64,000 nt of DNA from Numida meleagris (Eukaryota; Chordata; Aves; Galliformes; Numididae), in assembly GCF_002078875.1 (NCBI RefSeq), contig NC_034415.1, forward strand, positions 16,589,331 through 16,653,330, read 5' to 3'. Position 1 is the first letter of the stretch. Each line of letters opens with the position of its first letter. Below, one piece after another: positions 51,866-64,000 of the stretch. Position numbers and translations under genes: made by a program. The notes under the pieces are model-generated. The model worked only from the letters and a program-made list of their open reading frames with translations. It was not told the DNA's origin and ran no database searches.

Positions 51866-54800
51866 AGCCCTTCTGCTTTCCTTTTTTTTGCAGGGTTATT
51901 TTTAACCTAGATCAATCTCAAATTCAGTTCGCCTTGTTGTCTCATAAATAGTGTTCCAGCACACTTGAGGGCATAGAAGCAGAAAAGCAGCAGCAAGGGA
52001 CAGAAAAGCAGAACTGCAATCAAAAGGCGTGCTTATGAAATAACACCTTCCACCTGTAATAAAGGCACAGATTGCGAGTAACACTGCGGAGCAGATTCCT
52101 TCCCAAGTTCCAGCCCAAAGTTTCACAAGTTTGTAAGAAAAATCCCCACAAACTCAAAGTTCCAAACACTGAAATCACTGCAAGCTTAAATAACCAGAAA
52201 CACTGATTAAACAATAAACTATGCTTGGATCTGACCTGGACCCACCTGCTGGGCAGCACAGGCATCAGCCTTTATTACACTAACTACAGAAAGGCTTCTG
52301 GGCAAACAAGCCCTTCACGATAGTTACAGCGAAGATGCAGGCGAAACACACCACATCTGACAGTCATCCAAAGAGCCCTTTCCACAGCTCTGTCCAAAGG
52401 AGAGATGTGACAGTTACGGAAGAGCTGAACTAACTGGAAAAGAATCCCAGACAACCTCACATGCAGTGGGGCACACACCCGACAGCACCAGAGGAGCCAT
52501 GAAACTGAAAGTCCAGCGCTGTGTTCTTATGGTTTTCCTACATATTGCTCTATGCACCTTTTGCTCTCTATACCAATGAGGCAGTTAATTTTTGCAGCAC
52601 AGACACAGCCTTAATTACACTAGGGAACAGTGTAATGTAGTTAACTTTTGAAGAACAGACATAGCCTTACTTACACCAGGAAACAACGCAGTTCTTCCCC
52701 AAAATAAGACAACTCTGAGGATTTTTCAAGATATTTCACCAAATCTTTCATTTCTATGAATGTGGATATATCATTAAATGAATGAATGCTAAAGAAATGT
52801 AGTAGCAGCAAGTAATTTAAAATATTCTGTTGAAAAGCGTAAAGACAACAGCTAAATACATACACTGATTTATCACTGGGAGTCCTTCCGACCTTCTGTT
52901 GTGTCCCTAGGAGGCAATCAGTTACTGAATAGCCTTCCTCTTTGTATGTATGAGCTTTGAATAAGCATTTTGTTTTTAATTAAAGAAGAATTTTAAAATA
53001 ATAATGTGCATCTTTAGGCACATTGTTATCAGTATTACTGTTATTGCGTGGGTCTTACACATTGGTAATTCCACCCAATGAATTCTTAGATATTAGTTCA
53101 ACAGGTTATAACTATCTCTGATATTCTGATGATGAGATCCCATATTCCTGAAGCCTAACGATCAATGGTGAAACAATACAAGTCCAAAAGGATAAGAAAA
53201 GCTTTAAAAACAATGTTTAGTAACGCTATCCATAGAATCCTACTACAATATATGCATTTTAATTGCCCCTTTATACAATAACTACTATAGCTGATGTTCT
53301 AAAATAGGCAAACAAGGCTCCCAAAGCTGTCTCAAAAGCAGAGAGCGTAACACAGTGGGCTAAAGAAAGAAAGACAACAGCTGATGAACAAAACTACAGT
53401 CAAACTAAGAACTCTGAATTTAGGATCTCTGGAGAAGTGACGAGGAATCAGCAAGCCTGCAATAGCAATGGCCATGCAGCTTTTCACCTCTAGTTTACTG
53501 ATTTTAAACCAATCAAGGTCAGCAGTGACAGAGCTTTGCCTCATACGGCCTTTACGTGAAATGAGCTTGCGCTCTCCTTTAGTTCTCAGTGAGTAAATAC
53601 AGCAGTGACCCAGCACTGAACAAACATGAAAAATTAGGACAAAATGCAGTTAAGATCTACTGGCAAAGGAGAATTAAGAAGGCTTCATATTCCCTTCTAG
53701 CATGTTCAAAGGAACACTACTTACAGAATAATTATAAGAGTTAAAAAGGGAAGAACTGACTATAATAAGAACTCTGTCAGAATGAAGATACAGTAGTGGG
53801 AGCACTTTGAGGAGGAGGAGTGAATGAACATAAGTCTCACATGCAGAGTAGACAGCCACATCACACACGTAGTACGTGGCTACTTAAAGACCACAGAAGG
53901 TAAAGCTACTAACATTAGATTAATAAAATCCTCATGCACTGGAAGCTGCAGATCTGGCTAGCATGGAAGAACAAACGCGTATGGGTTTGTGTTCTGAAAA
54001 TCACGTATAGTTTTAATTGAAATGCATATTTTAAGAGCAATTTACTATGACATATTGCTACAGAAAAACAAGTGGCAAGGACCATCAGAAGCCTGCCTAA
54101 TGCAGTTCAGAAGCCAAAACCGTGCAGCTTCCAGAGCTGTTGAAAGAAGGGAAAGTGTATAAACCTTCAGTCAGCAAAGAGTCTGTTCCGATTACTTGGC
54201 TTCCAATCCACTTAAGTGATCAAAAACTAAAACAGTATCAACACTGATCACTCTTCAACAACAACAAAATACTTCCCAGGTGAGGATGATAAGAGTGATC
54301 GCCATTAGTTTCTAAACAAATTCCCTGTTGTCATGCATTATATCACCTTAGGCATCAAAAGGACACGTAAGTCATAGCCATGCATAAAAATATCTATGCT
54401 TTTGATGAACTCGACAATTTGCAGGGCTGACATTCATTCCTATTTAGAAAATCATCCTAGTATAGTTAAAATATTTTTGTTTTATATAAAATCAATAACA
54501 ATCTTTAAAAGGATCCAATTAGTGGATTAAAGAATACTCCGTGACCTTTTTTAAATCCAGAGATGTGTTGTGGCTATGTTTCTATTGCAATACTGTAATA
54601 AATGACTCCAAGATAATGAATCTTATTATAGCCAACATCTTCCTACATTAATTGCAACAAGTTAAGGTAAAATTCGCAATGACTTTTTTTTTAAATGCAA
54701 TCTACCATATGTTGACTTTTGTTTTTTAACTCATGGCTTGCAAAGGAGTAAATCTCAGCTACTGTAAATTGAGCAGCTGAAAAAAACTATCCCGAAGCAG

Positions 54801-55840
54801 AACAATGAAATGAGTAATTCAGTGAACATTAGGATCACAGACCAAACTTACAGAAACTTTTAAGATGACTGACAACCATGTCTCTTTTATTGTTCTTAAA
54901 AAAACCCTCAAAATCCATAGGCTGTTGTGCCCTGTGGAGATGCAGGAAACCCAACAAACCCACTTAAAGCAGGTACAGAGGGAGAGCCTCATGACTGTAT
55001 TTAGAACAGGATCACTTCCAACTTTGGTTCTTCAAATCAAACTCTACTACATATTAGGAGAGCCTGGAAAGAAGGGCATAGGAAAAAAAAAAATCCAAGA
55101 GACTACAATAAGACATTCCACCCTCTCCATACACATACGTACATCTTGCCCTCTGTCCATGTAGGCTCAATTTGAGTTTTGGGAGCTACGCTTAAGAAAG
55201 CTGACCAGCACTCAGATCTCCTTCACCTTCTGCCTAGAAATGCTCTGAAATGTTTGCTTCATTCCACTATTGGTGTTTCAGGCAGCCTGCATAAAGTAAC
55301 AAGTACTGAGGGTATTTAAAAACATGCAGAAAGCTCAAACAACCAAGAACATCAGGGCCACAGGTTAGCAGCATTTTGTTGCTCTGAAAACAGATAGGGA
55401 AAGAGGTCTCAAATTACACTTGATGAACAAGTAAGTGTAGTTATCAGGGGAAGTCGCGTTACCCCGCATTGTTCTCTGTGGGAACTTAGCGTGCCCTTGA
55501 TCCGCACAATGCCATAAGTTCTCCGTGTGAATCAAGGGCAGAACATCACTAATACCATTCACACCCAGATATTTTCCCGTCACAACTTCAAACTTTAAGT
55601 GTCCTGAATTTCGGAATGTGTGCTATTAAGGACACTTAACAGGAAAATATGACTGTCCTGTCAGTGTGAATGGGCATTAGAAATATCACAGCTCCTTCAC
55701 ACTTCACATTTCTCTAATTTTCATGTGTCATACATTGTATGAATGAATTACACATCAGCTTCCGCTGACAGTAAACCAAATGTTGCTTCTAGTGATTTAT
55801 GCTGTGTATAATATTCATATACTATTGATCCTCCTAGTAA

Positions 55841-56071
55841 ATGAATCCTGGTCTTTTCCAGCAGAATGTCAGTGACTATCAACATCCTCTCCCAGTTACA
55901 GGAGCTGTATCATCACAGAGCCCCCGGCTGCTCAATGCACCCAGTATCAGAACACCTGAGCTGCGCGTTGCAGGCAGCATCGTGTTGTCAAAGATTGGCT
56001 CTTTTTCAAAGGGAGAAAGAGGAGTTCTGAAGACAACTATCTCTGCAGCCTCAAATCCCTGTGTTTGGTAA
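55841..56071 (+). other. Unassigned 76-codon plus-strand open frame
   Basis: An ATG frame, M-N-P-G-L-F-Q-Q-N-V-S-D onward, 76 codons to the stop at 56069-56071, of balanced composition. It lies within PRKACB intron 1, 1.2 kb downstream of the Cbeta1 exon and antisense to it. I recognise no domain. It could be chance or part of a divergent/antisense RNA. Confidence 0.12.
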
Positions 56072-57306
56072 TTTGAGAAAAGAATTCATTAAAATGAAAG
56101 GAAGTATTCTCCGTGGTGTAATGTTATTTCCCTGCAAAGATGGCAACGCAGCTCCTGTTAAGCATAAATTGCAATGCTCTGTCATCATCTGAGGCACTTG
56201 AAGCAATCTATCCTCTCTTCCCCTCTCAATATTCACAGGTAGGCTAACACACTTCCTGAGAGAAATGCCTGCATGCAGCTAAACAGCAACAGCACCAGTG
56301 CTCAAATAAGCGTAAAATATTTGGATTGTGAAATCCGTAGCAACAACAAGTGAGAAGCACAGGGAGAACCACAGCAGGACTGGGGCAGCCACCTGGGGAC
56401 CCCAGCGCTGAGGGGTGAATGTAGCCGGTGTGGGCAGGCGTTGACCTGGGAACAGGGTCACCCAGCTCTACCCTGGCCCTCGGTACCAACTGCATACACC
56501 ACAGTAAATAAACTGCAAAAAATAACTCAGAATAACCCAGACATTTAGACTTCTCTCCCTTTACAATGTCCGCGGCATTTCTAGTAACAAAGGGTATTGT
56601 TGTAGAGAGCACTGCGCTTGCACAACGGGCAACTCTTACATCTTGACTCTTATCCATAATTAAATGCATTCAAACTTTTCAACTGGAAAAGCAGCCAGTG
56701 AGACCACTTCCAGAAAATAGAGCCCGTTATTTTTTCTCAACCACGGAGCAGCCTTTTACAGATGACGCCGAGATACTCGGACAGCAGAAGAGAACCAAAG
56801 CAGCACGTTTCCGGCGAGCTCCCACCGGCGCTTTTGTCCTCCGCGCACGGCGGCCGAGCAGAGCCGCGGCCGAGCCGCTCCCGCCGCCCGCTGACCTACA
56901 TTCCCGGCGGCGGCCCGCAGCCTGCCCGGCGCGGCGAGGCTCAGGGCCGGGACTGCGCTGACACCTGCCCGCGGGGCTCCTCCTCCGGCGGGAACGGCGC
57001 GCGCGGAGCCGCGGTGACAGACACCTGCCGGGGACGGCCGCCGGAGCTGACCCGCTTACTGCCTGCGACGGTAAGCCCCGGGGAGGAAAGGAGGGAGGCG
57101 GCGGGGCGGGCCGGGCCCAGCAGGCCGGCGGCGGCGGGGCCTGCGCGGGGCGGTGCGGGGGGCTCGGCGCTAGGCCGCGGGGCCTGCGGCGGCGCGGGGC
57201 GGTGCGGTGCGGGGCGGTGCGCCGGGCCCGGCCCGCGGCCCCTCCTCGGGGAGCGGAGCCAGGCAACGGGCGGGGGGGGTGGCAGCGGTGGCTCCCCCTC
57301 ACTCAC

Positions 57307-57352
57307 CGCTCTCGATCTCGTTGCCCTTCTTGGCGGTGGCGGCGTTCCCCAT
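57307..57352 (-). CDS. PRKACB: PRKACB exon 1-1 coding part (Cbeta1 N-terminus)
   Basis: This exon encodes the first 15 residues of Cbeta1, MGNAATAKKGNEIES, plus the first base of Val16. It is followed by a consensus donor (G|GTGAGT at 57306 downward). Gly2 in the MGNxxxxK context is the N-myristoylation site known for PKA C subunits, with Lys at 8 and 9. The start has G at -3 and G at +4, a good Kozak context, and I see no ATG in the roughly 190 bases upstream. Residue 11 is Asn, where mammalian C subunits have the Ser10 (mature numbering) autophosphorylation site. The exon lies inside the CpG island, typical of the broadly expressed Cbeta1 promoter. The upstream frame is open but ATG-less, so I treat it as 5' UTR. 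Confidence 0.96.
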
Positions 57353-57541
57353 GGCCGAGGCGGGGCGGCGCGGGGCGGGCGGGATGCGGAGCGGCGGGCG
57401 GGGGCAGGGCTCGTGAGGAGGCGCGGCGCGGCCCGCGGGCGCGGCGGCGGCTGAGCTGCCCGGGCCCGCGCTGGGTCTCTGTGTCTCCGGCCGCCGCGGA
57501 GGAGGAGGCGAGCGCTCTGCCCCCCTCCCCCACCCCGACAC
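57353..57541 (-). promoter_or_regulatory. PRKACB: Likely 5' UTR and core promoter of PRKACB Cbeta1
   Basis: Very GC-rich sequence directly upstream of the Cbeta1 ATG, with repeated GGGCGG/GGCGGG Sp1-type boxes and no TATA box, as expected for a dispersed CpG-island promoter. The transcription start cannot be placed from sequence alone. The frame of the ATG stays open upstream to at least 57541, where a GTG codon occurs. Confidence 0.6.
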
Positions 57542-58233
57542 ACGGCGGAAATGACGGCCGGGGCGGCGCCTCCGCCGTGCTACGCCGCCCGCCGGGCGGC
57601 CGGGGGCGCGCGGGACGCCGCCGTCCGTGGCCTCCGCCCCCGCCCCGCGGCACTGCGCCGCACCGGAGCCGGGCTGAGGGAGCGGGGCCCCGGCGGCTGC
57701 CCCCGCCCGCTGAGCGCCTCCGCCCGGGGCCGCCCCCCATCAGCTTCTGCGGCAGAGGTGCGAACTAGCGTCTGGAGGCCCGCGGGGCCCGGCCCGGTCG
57801 GCGGCCGCTGCGACGCGGTGCGGGAGTGCTGCCCGGGGCCGCCCCGCCTGCGGGGGCCGCGCCGCGCCCAAGGTGACCCCGCGGGCCGGGTGCGCTCGGG
57901 GCCCGAGGCCGCTCCCCGCCTCCTCCCCCGGGCAGCATCCTTGCTCCGCGCGCACCCCTCCGCACCGCGGGCGGGGGCCCCGCCGGCGCTCACAGCCCTG
58001 CGGCTGGCCCGGGGAGCTGCTGTCTGCTCATGGCGGTATTTACACGGCTCTCCCAAAACAGTTAGAAAGGAAGAGAGTTGCCAGGAATTTTTTTTTTTTT
58101 TTTCCGTCTTGCTGCCACTCATGACATAAATAGCTGCAGCAACGCCTTTTCAAATGGTATTGTGACTTCGAAGTTGATGATAGTTTTTGAAATATATATA
58201 TTTATCACGTGACATGTTTGGGGTATTTTAGCT

Positions 58234-58713
58234 GTGCAAGGAAACACTTATCAAAAAGAAAGGCTCTTCTTGTGTCTTAACGAGGTGAGAATGGAGAGCA
58301 GTAGCAGTAATCCTGTGGGTCACAGACCATCTCTGTCAGAGCCGTGTACAGGATGCTCATCCTCTGGCAGCGTCCTTTGCCCAAGGCCGCAGAGACCATT
58401 CTGGTGGCAGCACCCCATCTCCAACCCTTCACAGGGTCTGTCAGAATTCCCCCTTCACCTCCAGGGATGCCTACCTGGGCGGCATGCACCATCAAAGCAA
58501 ATTTCCCTCTCTCTTTATAAGATGAGGTTTTATGCACACAAGAACATGCACTTAAACGAGATACCTCTGGGAAAGTTCAGATCTCCTGAGCCTCTGCAGC
58601 GAAGTACACCACATATGCCGAGGAGACAGATGCAGCCCTCGTGCAGATCTACCTTGACAGAGTACCAGCTACTGGGATTGTCTGACTGCATGTTTCTGGG
58701 AACACCTGCCTGA
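58234..58713 (+). other. Plus-strand open frame, 159 codons (140 from first ATG)
   Basis: This open frame begins just outside the CpG island and reads away from PRKACB. The first codon is GTG; the first ATG is at 58291 (M-E-S-S-S-S-N-P-V-G). It is rich in Ser, Pro and Leu and resembles no family I know. It is the longest non-repeat frame outside the island. It could be chance, or the first part of a divergent non-coding transcript. Confidence 0.12.
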
Positions 58714-58949
58714 ATTAATGTGATGTTTGAACATTGTTATTCTACCAACGAACCCTTCCATTAGGGAATTTTCTCCTATATTTTCACCTTTTCTCTTTCA
58801 TTGTCCTGGCTTGTGTGACATTGCTTTCTTCCGACACGTGTCTATGCTTTTATGATTATTGAAGCTAGGCCTTTATAGGTTTGGAGATCAGAAATAAGAT
58901 ATAAACATAGTGGGGAAGCAACCTGCAAACTGGGGGGGGGAGGGGGGCG

Positions 58950-58986
58950 CAATAAGTTTTTCCTCATATCCAACCTAAACTTCCCC
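58950..58986 (-). repeat. CR1 LINE scrap
   Basis: AATAAGTTTTTCCTCATATC followed by CAACCTAAACTTCCCC matches the block near 41965-41995 in the better CR1 copy, same orientation. Only about 37 bp survives. Confidence 0.6.
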
Positions 58987-61900
58987 AGTTCTTCTGAATC
59001 AGGAGAATTTAAGCTTGGAGAAAGAAAAGAGTACGTTTCCCATTGACCATCATGATCACTCAGACAGCAGAAAAAAAAAAAAAAAGCAGAAGAAACATGA
59101 GGCACTGTAACACTGAGATAAATATCTTAAGATACTGTCCCAGATAGGTAAAGATGTTACTCTGCTTTTAAATATTTTCCCCACTCCAGCCACCATCATT
59201 TTCATTTTGGCTGGATCGAATCTGAGTCAGCTGATTTTCATCCAGGTGCTGACAGGCATTTTGATATCCTTGAGAAGACAGCAGCTGCATCACTAACAAA
59301 TGAGATCTGCTGCAGCACCCGTAGCATATTCTTGGCATTAGAGCTCATCCCTTCACTGGCAAATTATGCTGCGTAGGCTCTGTATGTAAAGATCCGCCAA
59401 GGTCTGATGATTATTACTGCCCTTTAGGAATTGCTGGACAAGGGCCTGCTGGTCGTTGCACATATTCCAGCAAAATCTTGTATGTGCACATGTAACATGC
59501 GTGTATATGTGCTGCAATGTATTATGCTAGTTCTCAAATAAGAACGTTTTGTGCTTATTTGCCCTGTGCTTTTGCATTTGCATAAATGTTTGTACCCAAG
59601 CACTCTTATAATCTGAAACATGACGTATATAGCGTAAGTCAACAGTGCTGTGAAGCATTAAATGAACTGCTTTCACAATCACAGCATTAAGTGTCTAAAT
59701 GAAGATAACAGATATGAGTACTCAGAGCTGGACATTCACATTCTCATTCACACTACATATACACCTTATATTAACAGGTTAATACTCATGAATTAACTGC
59801 AGAACCTGTGTTGTAGTATATTATATGTATTTCTTTATATATATTATTAGCATCCAGAGCATCACATCTAATTCTAGCCCTCAGCCCTAATTCTCAGTCT
59901 TCCTTAACTAATCCTTTGCTGCGGAAGTGCCTCATGTCACTGCTCACAGAAAAGTAATCTTTGTTTTATGTTTCTTCCAATGCAATTTGTTAAACAATCA
60001 AGTTATGCTAATATGAAAAATGCTCTCTTTGTATGTGTTAGAATATTTCAGTAGTGGTGCAACCTAAAAATTTTAAATTTCATTTGTTTTGCTGATCTAA
60101 GATTTAGAAAATAGGTATACTCTAAGAGATTCAGCTCAGCACTTTTAGCACTGTACACATTTAATGATGGAGTTTCAGTGACTCACAGTGGGTTTTAATC
60201 TGTGTTTCTGCATATTCATTGGCTACTATTGATTACAAATATCCTAGCAAGACCAGTTTTTTTCCTCTGTTACCAAAGCTCTGTAGGAGATGTATAGTTC
60301 CCTGATGGAACTTGTATATTGCACTCTACATAGATGCAGAACTAAAAATGAGAGGGTCATTTCAGGACAGAGAAGATACAGTTCTAGTAGACTGAAGACT
60401 CTCACATATACTTTTAATGGAAATCACTTTTTCATACAGTAATTACTGCTGCAGCCACATATTATTTCACTCAGTAATCACATCAATTTCCAGAGGAGAC
60501 AGCAGAATTTCTGCAGCAACTACAGCAGTTATGTCCAATACAAATTTGAAACAATCACTAAATATAAATTGTGACACATCTTAGATTTCATCAAATGCAT
60601 GCAAGGTGTGCCTGCATTGCAAGGGGCTGGCATATGGAGACTGGTAGCTTTGTCCATCCGTACTGATAATTCTTACCGTGCTCAGGCTGTGGATATGTAC
60701 CTGCCTTAGTTGTTACTCTGTACAGCCTCTGGATTGCACCAGTGCCCATAAACACCCATTTTTATCTGCCGTTCCCCAAATCCCACATTCCTGCATCTCT
60801 GAGTACCATTGCCAGCCTCCTTCTCTACTCCTAAACAAGGTGATATGTTTGGCATTTCACTCTTTGCTGTCCTTTCAGGCTGTTCCAGACTGCTGGCACA
60901 TTTCCTACTGCCAGCTAACCCAGTGTGGGATGTTTTTCTAGCAGGTTGCTCAAGTGTCAAGAAGCATGTGTATCTCAGTGAATATAAAAGCTACTTTCCA
61001 AATTTTACAGCTCCTGACCCAGAAACTGCAGCATAATTTCAGATGTGCCAAGAAAATATCATTTATGTCATGTAGATATTCTACGGGAGAGGTTGAAAAC
61101 TGAAATACAGCAACTTCCCCTCTCCATGCAGCAGTTATACAGAGGCTGATAACATACATCCATATGCGAGACCAAATCCACTGTTGCCCAATTCATTCCT
61201 ATTTGAGGACCCGTCCTCACAGAGAGGAGCGGAAGAAAGGACTTACACTGTGTTTCTACGATATCTGAGGTTGCCAGCACCCAAATTCACAATGAAACCA
61301 GAGCAATTTGGCCAACAACTTGCTGTCAGTGTCCTGAAAAGTGCTCCTCAGTGCACTCTGACTGTGAGTCTAGAAGGAATCCAGAGCCTCAGGAAAGCAG
61401 CATGCTGTCTGCTTGCGGCTGTTGCGATTACAAAATATATTTTAGTTCAAGGAGGGAGGGATTTTTAGCTGAAGTTCATTCACTGTGAAGAGGCATGCTG
61501 AAAGGAATAAGCTCCAAAGGACATTTATATTAGCAGCCACCACTTCCACCCTCCCCTTTTGCACTGGGTGTTTCCCAAGATAGCCCCTGGTCAGTGAAAT
61601 CATTTATACGCAAAAGCAAAGTATTTGTATACTTCCATACTGATTTTTAGCTAGACATGCTTCACCACAAACCTCTCAAGAGTCATGGAGTTGCAAGGTG
61701 GTGATTTTTTTATTTTCCCTGGTATTTTAAGCGTATTTTAAAAAACCAAACAGGTATGTTGGAGTTATTCTTGTGCACCTTGACAAGTTAGTATTTGCCT
61801 ATTATCCTATGGATAGCAGCTGTGTATTCATTCACAGGAGATGCTAGGTGCTGCCCTGTGATCAATGTCCCACAGAGCAGGCACTTTTTTTACAGGGACA

Positions 61901-62702
61901 AATTACAGACTTACTGAAGGGTAAGTCCAGCTGCTCTGTTTTTGTCCTTTATCTCACAGAATCATTTGGGAGAAGGGGCATAGTCTCTCCCTATGAGTCA
62001 AGCAGCACCTTTTCAGTTGCTTATTATTGTTCCGCAGATTCTTCTTTCTTTGTAGAAGATGCTGCCTGCAAGTTTATGATTCAGAGTGAATTACTAGCAA
62101 CAGTTAAGGAAAATTCTTACTGATTGGCCTCTGTAACTGACTTGGTCTTTTTGTGTACCCTGCTGCCATTGGGCTCATTTTACATTTTTCCTTATCCACA
62201 CTGAGAGAAGTCCTTCACTTTTCCTACACAGGTATTCCAAAAATTTTGCACCTGTGATAGATTTCCTAGCCAAGAAGAGCAAGATATTTTGTATTATCTT
62301 GATTCACTGCACTTCTGAACACTTGCTTGTGTACTAAAGACTAGAGATGGTATACAAATAATTGCACATTTTGTTTTTGCATTGTTAGTAGGTCAGCGAG
62401 ATTTGGTTTGCTGTACATGAATTACAGAAAGACTGAAACTTAAATGAAAACTGATGGTATCAGTGTCTGACGTAGCTCCAGACTTGTCACAAAAATTTGA
62501 ACAGAAATACTACTTGCGTGGCCAAAGCTGTTTAAATGCATAGCTGATAAACTATATTAAAATTTTTCTATGTTTTTGAATCGTCATTATTTGCATACTT
62601 ACTGTAATTTAAATGTGATCAGTATTATGTTAATATTTGTTCTTATTGTATACTGAGATTGCTTCACTTTTTGCAGGATAAATAAAACCAAAAATTATGG
62701 CC

Positions 62703-62720
62703 TTTTTTTTTTTTTTTTTT
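62703..62720. repeat. Poly-T tract (18 T)
   Basis: Eighteen consecutive T in AT-rich sequence upstream of PRKACB. Confidence 0.9.
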
Positions 62721-64000
62721 ACTGAGATCTCCAATTACACCTGTTAATTTAAAGTAGATGAAGCTATATTAAATGCCTCTGTTTTTCTTCAGAATTAAAA
62801 ATGATGTTAATTCAATTGAATTTCACCCACTGTGGAAGTGAAATAGGCTGTCTTAACTAACGTCACTTGAACCCTAAGAGAGTTTACACAAGGAGTTTAT
62901 GTGGTTTGACTACCATCTCTGAAGAAATACATTTAGATAACTTCACAATATCACCATAGAGTATACCTTATTATAGTTTATAAATCTAATTTTCATTTTC
63001 TAAAAGCTGTTCTTACAATATTGTTTAGATAACAGGAGGGAAAACGTGTTAGAATTTTGCAATTAGAGTGTAAGAAAAAATAATACGAATACTAGTGAGA
63101 TATCAAATGGGTAAGTGAATTTACTTAAGTTGGAGTTGTGGAATGAGGGAAACTGTAAGATCAATAATAAAATGTCTCTAATATATCAAATGTTAGTATA
63201 AAATTTTGCAATTTAACTATTTGACATGAGCTACAGCTATTGATTTGAAAATACTGTAAAAGGCCTTAAAAGTCATCTACTAAGAAAAGTGAAGATGTAG
63301 AAAATTTGATACAGAAAAGCAGCAAAATCCTAGTCCATGACAAGCTGTATTCTGTCACCCATGTTCGTTAGAATAATGCTTTGCATTTCAGTTTCTGTTG
63401 TTCTTTATCATTCCAGGTTTTAAAATTTATTGTTATCTAAATCTCTGTCATGAACTGCAAAAACTGAAGCAGATCCACATGCTTTAACAAAATCAGTCTC
63501 TCTGATGGTGTGGTGATGATGGAGTACTCATTGCTTCATCTGTTTCCTTTGCTCCAACAAAAGTATGGATTTATACCACCCAAATGATTTTTATGATACC
63601 TCAGTTCCCAGTTCATTCTACTGAATTCTTCTAGGAATGTATCACTGCTCAGTGCACAAAATAGCAATGCTTATTTTGAGGTGTTAACTTTAAGATACAT
63701 CTCTCACCTGCTTTTCTTTTCTTCTGGATGCCACACAGCAATGTCATGCTGTGTCACCTCTTGGCATGAACACTTGTGACAAAAGCCACTGATGTCTGAG
63801 CTTGTTATCACCACTTGATTTCTCTTAACTGCTAGTATTTATAACACATATATAATATATATAAAAATTCTGTTTGGAGCACTGTATTGCAGATATCTGT
63901 GCATTGTATTTTCAAGATATTCACTTTGGTCTGGTCATAGTTGTGTGTTCTAGGAAGAGCCATCTAAGTGTCAAAGGGAAAACTTCTTTCAGTCAGCAAC

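Larger units (their letters stand above)
24485..57306 (-). other. Long intron between PRKACB Cbeta2 and Cbeta1 first exons
   Basis: The 5' 32.8 kb of Cbeta1 intron 1, which spans 49.8 kb in total from 7496 to 57306. Recognisable contents are the candidate short exon near 51.6 kb, CR1 fragments at 25129-25206, 41751-42410 and 46575-47112, mariner remnants at 40355-40596 and 43000-43540, and simple repeats. Sequence immediately upstream of 24484 should include the Cbeta2 promoter; no TATA box or CpG island marks it. Stretches 25.3-40.3, 43.6-46.5, 47.2-51.5 and 51.9-56.7 kb hold no gene I can recognise. Confidence 0.85.
56761..58040. promoter_or_regulatory. CpG island at the PRKACB Cbeta1 promoter
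   Basis: About 1.3 kb of extremely GC- and CpG-rich sequence set in an otherwise AT-rich window, with sharp edges near 56.76 and 58.04 kb. It holds the Cbeta1 first exon near its middle. Many long overlapping open frames in all six frames here result from the scarcity of AT-rich stop codons and should not be read as genes. The island extends about 0.7 kb upstream of the ATG, so it could also drive a divergent transcript, which the sequence cannot show. Confidence 0.9.
58041..64000. other. Sequence upstream of PRKACB, no recognised gene
   Basis: About 6 kb of mostly AT-rich sequence beyond the CpG island. It contains a short CR1 scrap at about 58950-58986, a G-rich run at 58931-58947, an A-run near 59069 and an 18-T tract at 62703-62720. 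The longest frame is at 58234-58713 (plus). In mammals the neighbour upstream of PRKACB is TTLL7 in divergent orientation, from memory; I see no exon of it here. Confidence 0.75.

Noticed and set aside
56244..56669. 141-codon minus-strand frame with Cys-rich stretch
   Set aside because: No recognisable family, no splice context linking it to PRKACB, Cys run due to a GCA/CAA-rich stretch.
56727..58129. Many long overlapping open frames of 140-230 codons on both strands in the CpG island
   Set aside because: Very high GC removes stop codons. The proteins are low-complexity Arg/Pro/Ala/Gly and overlap in all frames. Only the 15-residue Cbeta1 start is supported.

Overview
This is a vertebrate, almost certainly avian and probably galliform (chicken-like), genomic window. 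It is AT-rich and intron-dominated, with GT-AG spliced exons. It carries CR1 LINE fragments (the main bird LINE) and four copies of a short mariner-type element that matches what I know of chicken Galluhop. There is no prokaryotic gene organisation and no CRISPR array, and I recognised no RNA gene.

The one gene I can identify is PRKACB, the catalytic subunit beta of cAMP-dependent protein kinase (PKA). It is on the minus strand and its 5' half fills 1-57352. Reading along the gene, the Cbeta1 first exon (57307-57352) lies in a strong CpG island (about 56761-58040). The Cbeta2 alternative first exon is at 24298-24484. Common exons 2-6 follow at 7434-7495, 6402-6530, 2665-2763, 1899-1981 and 1130-1256. 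Their sizes (62, 129, 99, 83 and 127 bp) and phases join into one open frame of 182 codons for the Cbeta1 form, ending just before the DFG motif. The remaining exons lie beyond coordinate 1. A further candidate short first exon (51638-51647, frame M-S-A-G with a consensus donor) sits at the edge of a GC-rich patch and may be a neuronal-type Cbeta first exon. A weaker candidate is at 33849-33864.

Region by region: 1-7.5 kb holds the compact common exons, one CR1 piece and one mariner copy. 7.5-24.3 kb is intron with a CR1 tail and a mariner copy. 24.3-57.3 kb is the long intron between the Cbeta2 and Cbeta1 first exons; it holds a repeat cluster at 40.3-43.5 kb and a CR1 3' end at 46.6-47.1 kb. 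57.3-58.0 kb is the promoter island. 58.0-64 kb is upstream sequence in which I recognise no gene.

The biology here is alternative promoter use: different first exons give one kinase core different N-termini (myristoylated Cbeta1, longer unmyristoylated Cbeta2, possibly a very short form). I found no evidence of a wholly novel system. The points most worth checking are the candidate short first exons, an Asn at the position equivalent to the PKA Ser10 autophosphorylation site, and the conserved Cbeta2 exon.
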